Shown: piece by piece, positions 6,180-10,426 of the stretch | How positions within the stretch are numbered: the first letter of the stretch is position 1 | Layout: each line of letters begins with the position of its first letter | Assembly: GCA_023388015.1 (NCBI GenBank) | Contig: JAEWHB010000142.1 | Location: 1 to 10,426, forward strand | Direction of reading: 5' to 3' | From: Bacteroidota bacterium | GTDB lineage: Bacteria > Bacteroidota > Bacteroidia > Flavobacteriales > Weeksellaceae | Length of the DNA stretch: 10,426 nt | Notes under the pieces: generated by a model | Databases searched by the model: none | Seen by the model: only the letters and a program-made list of their open reading frames with translations | Told to the model about the DNA's origin: nothing | Made by a program: the position numbers and the translations under genes

Positions 6180-6761
6180 TTAAAAATTTCCTTCTTCATA
6201 AAATTTGGTTCCCTGATTGTTAAATAACATATATTCGGTCAAATCGTCTTTTGCTTCCAGTCCGTTGTTGGCTTGTAAAGAATCGCCTTCTTTGGAGATG
6301 ATATAAACCGTATCACGGGTAAAAACCTGACGTTTCACTTTGTTCCAGAACAATTTTTGGGTTTTCAGTGTATCTCCGCTTTCGCTGATTACAACTACAT
6401 CTCCGCGGCCTTCGTACCAGCCTTTCATTTCATTCATCACGGCCCAGTTGGCACGCAAATAGCCGGGTGAATCCAGACTTTTGTTGTAATAATTCATTTC
6501 TAGGCCTTTAGGGAATTGGGTATAAGGCGAATCAATCATCGCATATTCTTCAATAAGCGGCGAACGTAAATTAATTTTTAAAAATCCGGAATCTTTAAAA
6601 CTCACTTCGGCATTTATGAGTGTTCTGCTGGGAAAATCCTTCTTTTGTTTGGACAAATCAACCTCTTCCGGACGCGTACAACCAAAAACAAGTGCAATGA
6701 TGTAAACAGGCAAAAGTCTCTTGCGAAAAAATATCCGAAAACCAGAAAAGAGACTTGTCAT
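6180..6761 (-). CDS. lptC: LPS export periplasmic lipoprotein LptC
   Basis: This 193-residue protein has a basic N-terminus, a hydrophobic stretch and a lipobox-like VFG-C at Cys28, so it is predicted to be a lipoprotein, as is common for LptC of Bacteroidota. The mature part matches the LptC beta-jellyroll pattern: PSRTLINAEVSFKDSG, LRSPLIEEY, then FPKGLEMNYYNKS, LRANWAVMNEMKGWYEGRGDVVV, and LKTQKLFWNKVKRQVFTRDTVYI. In the Lpt pathway LptC receives lipopolysaccharide from LptB2FG and passes it to LptA. The start is 10 bp after the stop of the outer-membrane barrel gene, so the two are co-transcribed. PpiD follows 122 bp later. The first residues (MTSLFSGFRIFFRK) are rather long before the hydrophobic core, so a later start is possible but no better ATG is evident. 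Confidence 0.88.
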   Translation of the reverse strand: MTSLFSGFRIFFRKRLLPVYIIALVFGCTRPEEVDLSKQKKDFPSRTLINAEVSFKDSGFLKINLRSPLIEEYAMIDSPYTQFPKGLEMNYYNKSLDSPGYLRANWAVMNEMKGWYEGRGDVVVISESGDTLKTQKLFWNKVKRQVFTRDTVYIISKEGDSLQANNGLEAKDDLTEYMLFNNQGTKFYEEGNF

Positions 6762-6771
6762 TCAGAGGAAT

Positions 6772-8040
6772 TTAGTCAATCACACGTTTTCTGAACCAAA
6801 CATCATTCAGTGTAAATCCGATTTTCAGATTGGCGTAATTCTCTTTGATAACCTGCGAATTCGCCTTTCCAAGCTGACCCAATTCAACTGCCAGGTTCAA
6901 CATAGAAGCATCCCGATCCTTTCCGACAGGGAATCCAAATCCAAAACTTACGCCATACTTCTTGATTCCAATATCGCCAAATTGCAAAGGAGTTGCTTCG
7001 TAAAATCCGCCCAAACGATAAGTTACACGGTTGAAATAGCTTTTGTAACTATTGAAATCGGGAATCCAGTATCCGCCCGCAGAAATTCTGAATCTTGTGT
7101 CAATATTAGAATTATCATCTTCGTCAAGTGAATATCCGCCCCAGTCGCCCCAATCAAGCTGAGCGCCTATCATCCAATGCAAATCTTTACGATAAGAAGC
7201 TCCGATGGAAACAGATTGTGGCAATTTCATATCGCCATAAATTTTATGATACTGAATGGTGTCAATGTTCCCGGGAACGTTGTCCAGTAGCATATAAGTC
7301 ATGGTCATGTCCTCTATTTTGGCATTCAGGTTTGCGCCCAGCGTATAAGTTCCGCCTGCTTCAAAACGCTTGTTGGTTCCGATTTTTTTGGAATAATAGG
7401 TTCCGGCTGTAAATTGAAAACCACTGAGTTTAGCTTCGTATGAATAATCTGAAACCAATGCTAGTCCTTGTGTAGTGATGATTTGATTACGATCCAATTC
7501 TCCAAATAAATAGTTGGCACGAAGACCTAATGAAAACTCTGGCGTAATGTTATAAGAACCCATCACATGCAGTGAATTGATTCCACCGCTTCCTTTATAA
7601 TCATTTCTAAAAGCTATTTCCTCTGTTTCGGTAATCGTCGCTAAATCATATCCTACCGAAGAATAAGGTTGAAATCCAAAACCTGCCCGTCCTTTGGTTC
7701 CCACAGGAAATGCAAGCGAAATATTGGAAATATAAGTAGCGCTGTTTTTGGAAACATTGGTTGTGTCATCAAACTGACTCAAATGTGTGTTTACCCCAAA
7801 TTCAAAAGTGGTAAAGCTCAGATCTCTGTTGGCTGCTGGATTATAAAAATTAGCACTTGCGCTGTAAGGGTTGGTGTTAAAAACGGACAATCCACCCATT
7901 GCTGCTTGTTCAATATTATTATCAAAAAGCAAATTTCCGGCGCCAAATGAAGAATAAGGAGAGGTTGAGTTTTGTTGTGCGTTTACACTCATTCCCAATC
8001 CTATAAAGCCAAAAATGGCTAATACGCTTTGTAATTTCAT
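6772..8040 (-). CDS. Outer-membrane beta-barrel protein, OmpP1/FadL-like, function unknown
   Basis: This 422-residue protein has a clear signal peptide (MKLQSVLAIFGFIGLGMSVNA, cleavage likely after Ala21 before QQ). The mature N-terminus has the FadL/OmpP1-like signature YSSFGAGNLLFDNNIEQAAM ... NPYSASANFYNPAA. The rest is a run of amphipathic strands with many aromatic and glycine residues (GRAGFGFQPYSSVGYDL, FSLGLRANYLFGEL, WMIGAQLDWGDWGGY, YRLGGFYEATPLQFG, KYGVSFGFGFPVG), as in an outer-membrane barrel of about 14 strands. Proteins of this kind lie next to lptC in many flavobacteria (recollection). A role in envelope transport is possible but not shown. It is the first gene of the operon and has a consensus-like promoter at 8066-8096. 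Confidence 0.82.
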   Translation of the reverse strand: MKLQSVLAIFGFIGLGMSVNAQQNSTSPYSSFGAGNLLFDNNIEQAAMGGLSVFNTNPYSASANFYNPAANRDLSFTTFEFGVNTHLSQFDDTTNVSKNSATYISNISLAFPVGTKGRAGFGFQPYSSVGYDLATITETEEIAFRNDYKGSGGINSLHVMGSYNITPEFSLGLRANYLFGELDRNQIITTQGLALVSDYSYEAKLSGFQFTAGTYYSKKIGTNKRFEAGGTYTLGANLNAKIEDMTMTYMLLDNVPGNIDTIQYHKIYGDMKLPQSVSIGASYRKDLHWMIGAQLDWGDWGGYSLDEDDNSNIDTRFRISAGGYWIPDFNSYKSYFNRVTYRLGGFYEATPLQFGDIGIKKYGVSFGFGFPVGKDRDASMLNLAVELGQLGKANSQVIKENYANLKIGFTLNDVWFRKRVID

Positions 8041-8065
8041 GCGTTATTTCTATAATTTCAAGTTG

Positions 8066-8096
8066 CAAATATGATGATTAGATTGCAAACCGCAAA
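8066..8096 (-). promoter_or_regulatory. Promoter of the outer-membrane protein/lptC operon
   Basis: On the minus strand TTTG (8093-8096), a 19-nt spacer and CATATTTG (8066-8073) match TTTG-N19-TAnnTTTG with one mismatch. The predicted start is about 20 nt before the ATG at 8040. The -33 element lies exactly in the loop of an inverted repeat, CAAACCG (8086-8092) and CGGTTTG (8100-8106). Confidence 0.72.
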
Positions 8097-8106
8097 AAAC
8101 GGTTTG
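8086..8106. promoter_or_regulatory. Inverted repeat over the -33 box, possible operator
   Basis: CAAACCG and CGGTTTG are perfect 7-bp arms separated by a 7-nt CAAAAAA spacer that contains the -33 element of the promoter at 8066-8096. This arrangement suits a dimeric regulator that would block or assist RNA polymerase. It could also be chance in AT-rich DNA. No regulator gene is visible nearby. Confidence 0.35.
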
Positions 8107-8128
8107 GGAATTGGTTGTTAATGAACTA

Positions 8129-8144
8129 TTAAAGTTTGTTAAGG
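8129..8144 (-). promoter_or_regulatory. 16-bp motif shared with the upstream region of the right-edge gene
   Basis: On the minus strand it reads CCTTAACAAACTTTAA, ending 88 bp before the outer-membrane protein start. The identical sequence lies on the plus strand at 10255-10270, ending 72 bp before the right-edge gene. Both are in the same orientation relative to the gene they precede and lie upstream of the core promoter region. It is a candidate activator site; the binding protein is unknown. Confidence 0.4.
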
Positions 8145-8174
8145 TCTCTCAACGATGAAAAAGAAAAATATTTT

Positions 8175-8203
8175 TTTGGAATATGAGAAATTTTATATAT
8201 TTG
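8175..8203 (+). promoter_or_regulatory. Promoter of tRNA-Phe
   Basis: TTTG (8175-8178), a 17-nt spacer and a perfect -7 element TATATTTG (8196-8203) lie 17 bp before the tRNA 5' end. The same TATATTTGCAGTCC block stands before tRNA-Asp (minus strand, ending near 3728), so the two tRNA promoters share their -7 and initiation region. Confidence 0.8.
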
Positions 8204-8219
8204 CAGTCCCAAATGAGTA

Positions 8220-8292
8220 GGTGCCTTAGCTCAGTTGGTAGAGCAAAGGACTGAAAATCCTTGTGTCCCTGGTTCGATTCCTGGAGGCACCA
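8220..8292 (+). tRNA. tRNA-Phe (anticodon GAA)
   Basis: The 73-nt cloverleaf has a perfect acceptor GGTGCCT/AGGCACC with discriminator A, D-stem GCTC/GAGC, anticodon stem AAGGA/TCCTT with loop CTGAAAA (anticodon GAA at 8253-8255), variable loop GTGTC, and T-stem CCTGG/CCTGG-side pairing around TTCGATT. CCA is not encoded. It has its own promoter and a terminator 7 bp downstream, so it is a single-gene unit. Confidence 0.97.
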
Positions 8293-8298
8293 CTTACT

Positions 8299-8329
8299 AA
8301 AAGCCGTTTCTATTTGGAGCGGCTTTTTT
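8299..8329 (+). terminator. Rho-independent terminator of tRNA-Phe
   Basis: AAAAGCCG (8299-8306) pairs with CGGCTTTT (8320-8327) across a 13-nt loop, followed by a T-run to 8329. Confidence 0.85.
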
Positions 8330-8338
8330 AATTATGCA

Positions 8339-8436
8339 TTAATTAACTTTCAATCGTTTATTGACACTGTGCCATAGGCACAAAAGCTTGGTAAATAAAA
8401 TGCGTTTGGGGAAAATGCGTGCCGTAGGTACGCCAC
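8339..8436. repeat. 98-bp imperfect direct repeat, copy A (hairpin-bearing)
   Basis: It aligns without length change to 8578-8675 at roughly 85 percent identity by eye. It contains the shared run TTCAATCGTTTATTGACACT, a small hairpin GTGCC-ATA-GGCAC, AATGCGTTT, and at its right end a hairpin GCGTGCC-GTA-GGTACGC (one G-U pair). It lies just after the tRNA-Phe terminator. It resembles short dispersed repeats common in intergenic DNA of flavobacteria, but I cannot name a family. Confidence 0.8.
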
Positions 8437-8577
8437 CCATATTTGATAACATATTTAGTTCTATTTTGTCAAAATTTTTATTCAAAAATATGCGCCAAAA
8501 CATTCTTACTCCGGTTTTCTAATCGTTACAAAGCTTTAGCCCTTTCGGGGCATAACTTAATGCGTTTTATCTTTGAA

Positions 8578-8675
8578 TTAATTATTTTCAATCGTTTATT
8601 GACACTATGCTATCGGCACAAATGCTTTGTAGATAAAAATGCGTTTTGGGGAAAGGCGTGCCGTAGGTACGCCAC
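8578..8675. repeat. 98-bp imperfect direct repeat, copy B (hairpin-bearing)
   Basis: This is the partner of 8339-8436, starting 239 bp to the right. The outer parts are best conserved: TTAATTA at the left end, TTCAATCGTTTATTGACACT, and the right-hand GCGTGCCGTAGGTACGCCAC. The inner hairpin is altered to ATGCTATCGGCAC, so pairing is partly lost. Confidence 0.8.
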
Positions 8676-8841
8676 TGAATCGATACTACGTCGGTGAAAC
8701 GGCTGATGTGGATTTTCGAGCTCAACCTCACTAAAACAAAACTTCTGGCTAGAATTTAATATTGGCTTAGGAAACAAGCATTAAGATGAAACCAATTCCT
8801 TAATTTAATATGCTTAAATCATCAAATTCAAGAAAATGCGC

Positions 8842-8849
8842 TAATTTTG
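8842..8849 (+). promoter_or_regulatory. Probable -7 element for the nucleotide-sugar dehydrogenase
   Basis: TAATTTTG matches TAnnTTTG exactly and lies 28 bp before the ATG at 8877, giving a leader of roughly 20 nt. No good TTTG is seen 17-21 bp upstream, so the -33 half is weak. Confidence 0.5.
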
Positions 8850-8876
8850 CCTGCTTAATATTCTTGAATAACAAAT

Positions 8877-10172
8877 ATGAACGATAAGAAGATTGCCATC
8901 ATTGGACTGGGTTATGTTGGACTTCCATTGGCTCGACTTTTTGCAACAAAATTCAACACAATCGGATTTGACATAAATGAAACCCGCATTCATGAATTAC
9001 GTCTTGGCGTTGATAGCACTCTAGAAGTAGAGGAGGAATTGTTGCAATCTGTATTAGTTGAAAGTCCCAACCAAGAAAAAGGTCTTTTTATTACCAATAA
9101 TATTGAGGAATTAAAAGATTGCAATTACTTTGTGATTACTGTTCCTACGCCGGTTGACAAAAACAATCGCCCCGACTTAACTCCTTTGTTCAAAGCCAGC
9201 GAAACCGTAGGAAAAGTGATTAAAAAAGGTGACATCGTTATTTACGAATCAACCGTTTATCCCGGCGCAACAGAAGAAGACTGCATTCCGATTGTCGAAA
9301 AAGTATCGGGATTAAAATTCAATGAAGATTTCTTTGCCGGTTATTCACCGGAACGAATCAACCCGGGCGATAAAGAGCATACAGTAGAGAAAATTTTGAA
9401 AGTTACTTCCGGCTCCACACCCGAAGCCGGATTGAAAATAGATGAACTTTACAAAGCAGTTATTTCTGCAGGAACTCACCTTGCTCCTTCCATCAAAGTG
9501 GCAGAAGCCGCCAAAGTCATCGAAAATTCGCAACGCGATATAAATATTGCTTTCGTAAATGAACTGGCCAAAATATTCAACCTCATGGACATCGACACCC
9601 ATGCCGTACTGGAAGCCGCCGGTACCAAATGGAATTTTCTTCCTTTCAAGCCGGGATTAGTGGGTGGACACTGCATTGGCGTCGATCCATATTACCTCGC
9701 TCAAAAAGCGCAGGAATTTGGTTATCATCCAGAAATCATTCTGGCCGGTAGACGTTTGAACGATTCAATGGGCGAATATGTTGCTTCCCAAGTAGTTAAA
9801 TGTATGATTCGGGAAGGTATAAAAGTTAACGGTGCAGAAATTTTGATGTTAGGCGTGACTTTTAAAGAAAATTGTCCTGACGTCAGAAACACCAAAATTG
9901 TTGATGTAATTTCTGCTTTGGAAGAATACAAAACCCATGTCACAACTTTTGATCCTTGGGCACATCCCGAAGAAGTGGAATTCGAATACGGAATTTCATC
10001 GTACCAAACACTCACATTGAACGGTGAACATAAACGGTACGATGCGATCGTTTTAGGTGTGGCTCACGATGAATTCAAAGGACTGGATTTAAGTTTGCTC
10101 AAAAAAGAAAATGCGGTCATTTATGATGTGAAAGGCATTTTAAAAGGAGATGCGGTTGATGCCCGACTATAA
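8877..10172 (+). CDS. UDP-N-acetylhexosamine-type dehydrogenase (TviB/WbpO-like nucleotide-sugar dehydrogenase)
   Basis: This 431-residue protein has the three-domain UDP-glucose/UDP-ManNAc dehydrogenase layout. The N-terminal Rossmann NAD domain has GLGYVG at residues 10-15, with FVITVPTPVD and IVIYESTVYPGATEE further on. The central domain has Lys213 and Asn217 in AAKVIENSQRDINIAFVNE and the catalytic Cys266 in GGHCIGVDPYYL. The C-terminal UDP-binding domain has LMLGVTFKENCPDVRNTK. The active-site residues are all present. It would oxidise C6 of a UDP-sugar in two NAD-dependent steps to the uronic acid. GVDPYYLAQKAQ and FFAGYSPERINPGD favour the WbpO/TviB group (UDP-GlcNAc/GalNAc) over plain UDP-glucose dehydrogenase; substrate is inference. 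Products feed capsule, O-antigen or exopolysaccharide. No epimerase or glycosyltransferase is next to it in the window. Confidence 0.92.
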   Translation: MNDKKIAIIGLGYVGLPLARLFATKFNTIGFDINETRIHELRLGVDSTLEVEEELLQSVLVESPNQEKGLFITNNIEELKDCNYFVITVPTPVDKNNRPDLTPLFKASETVGKVIKKGDIVIYESTVYPGATEEDCIPIVEKVSGLKFNEDFFAGYSPERINPGDKEHTVEKILKVTSGSTPEAGLKIDELYKAVISAGTHLAPSIKVAEAAKVIENSQRDINIAFVNELAKIFNLMDIDTHAVLEAAGTKWNFLPFKPGLVGGHCIGVDPYYLAQKAQEFGYHPEIILAGRRLNDSMGEYVASQVVKCMIREGIKVNGAEILMLGVTFKENCPDVRNTKIVDVISALEEYKTHVTTFDPWAHPEEVEFEYGISSYQTLTLNGEHKRYDAIVLGVAHDEFKGLDLSLLKKENAVIYDVKGILKGDAVDARL

Positions 10173-10254
10173 TTCTTTAAGTTTATTCTGATTTTTATTC
10201 GAATTAAATTCTGAATGATGTAAGAGGTGATTAAGATTTTATGTCTAAATTGCT

Positions 10255-10270
10255 CCTTAACAAACTTTAA
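10255..10270 (+). promoter_or_regulatory. 16-bp motif CCTTAACAAACTTTAA upstream of the right-edge gene
   Basis: It is identical to the minus-strand sequence at 8129-8144 upstream of the outer-membrane protein operon. Here it ends 72 bp before the ATG at 10343. Between it and the start lie the direct repeats AAATTAGCG (10286-10294 and 10317-10325) and GCGCAAAT (10292-10299 and 10313-10320). Confidence 0.4.
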
Positions 10271-10342
10271 CATAATTCTACCAATAAATTAGCGCAAATG
10301 AATTCATAAAATGCGCAAATTAGCGTGCTTAAATCAAACAAG

Positions 10343-10426
10343 ATGCAGAACGAACTGACCTCATTTGACATTCAACAAGTCAGTGAAGAAATTGAAAAAG
10401 AAAGCCAGATCATCTACCGGCTTTCC
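10343..10426 (+). CDS. N-terminal 28 codons of a probable MoxR-type AAA ATPase (runs off right edge)
   Basis: The frame is open from ATG 10343 to the window end and encodes MQNELTSFDIQQVSEEIEKE followed by SQIIYRLS. The pattern D-I-x-x-V-x-E-x-I-E-K-E-S-x-I-I matches my memory of the N-terminal helix of flavobacterial MoxR ATPases, which precedes the conserved KVIVGQ segment. That segment would lie just beyond the window, so the call cannot be confirmed here. MoxR ATPases act as chaperones for protein-complex assembly, often beside von Willebrand-factor-domain proteins. The gene has its own upstream region of 170 bp with short repeats and is probably not in an operon with the dehydrogenase. 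Confidence 0.5.
   Translation, partial: MQNELTSFDIQQVSEEIEKESQIIYRLS

Larger units (their letters stand above)
8330..8876. other. Long intergenic region without a convincing gene
   Basis: About 550 bp between tRNA-Phe and the nucleotide-sugar dehydrogenase. It holds the two 98-bp repeats (8339-8436 and 8578-8675), a GCCC-TTTCG-GGGC hairpin near 8538-8551 followed by AATGCGTTTTAT as in the repeats, and a promoter for the dehydrogenase at its right end. The 84-codon plus-strand frame at 8443-8697 runs through repeat copy B and has no family features, so it is not called. The stretch 8690-8830 shows nothing I recognise. Confidence 0.7.

Noticed and set aside
8443..8697. 84-codon plus-strand open frame after tRNA-Phe
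   Set aside because: It runs through the second 98-bp repeat and a hairpin, with no family features or promoter; it is more likely chance than a gene.

Overview
The window looks like a chromosomal segment from a Flavobacteriaceae-type Bacteroidota. The reasons are AT-rich DNA, promoters of the TTTG-N17/19-TAnnTTTG type, start sites without clear Shine-Dalgarno sequences, and family content typical of that group (a DUF5687-type ABC membrane partner, a Bacteroidota-type PpiD and a lipoprotein LptC). Genus cannot be fixed from the sequence alone.

Left part (1-2134, minus strand): a two-gene ABC unit. A DUF5687-like membrane protein is followed 15 bp later by an ATP-binding subunit that runs off the left edge. 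Middle-left part (2135-3855): an accessory zone downstream of an intact tRNA-Asp(GTC) gene. It holds a small GIY-YIG nuclease and a membrane-anchored DUF2927-like protein. The zone is divided by four copies, all in the same orientation, of the tRNA-Asp 3' flank and terminator. Two copies also keep a tRNA T-arm and partial anticodon-arm remnant in which much of the tRNA body is replaced by a GC-rich palindrome. These two composite repeats bracket the GIY-YIG gene. This is the most interesting part of the window.

Central part (3825-8144, minus strand): an envelope-biogenesis cluster. It has an outer-membrane beta-barrel protein, then LptC (10 bp downstream), then the periplasmic folding factor PpiD, ending in a rho-independent terminator. 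A consensus-like promoter lies in front of the barrel gene.

Right part (8129-10426, plus strand): tRNA-Phe(GAA) with its own promoter and terminator, then about 580 bp without a convincing gene that carries two 98-bp imperfect direct repeats with hairpins. Next comes a UDP-N-acetylhexosamine-type dehydrogenase (TviB/WbpO-like), and at the right edge the first 28 codons of a probable MoxR-type AAA ATPase.

A 16-bp motif, CCTTAACAAACTTTAA, occurs upstream of both the barrel operon and the right-edge gene in the same gene-relative orientation, so it may be a shared regulatory site.
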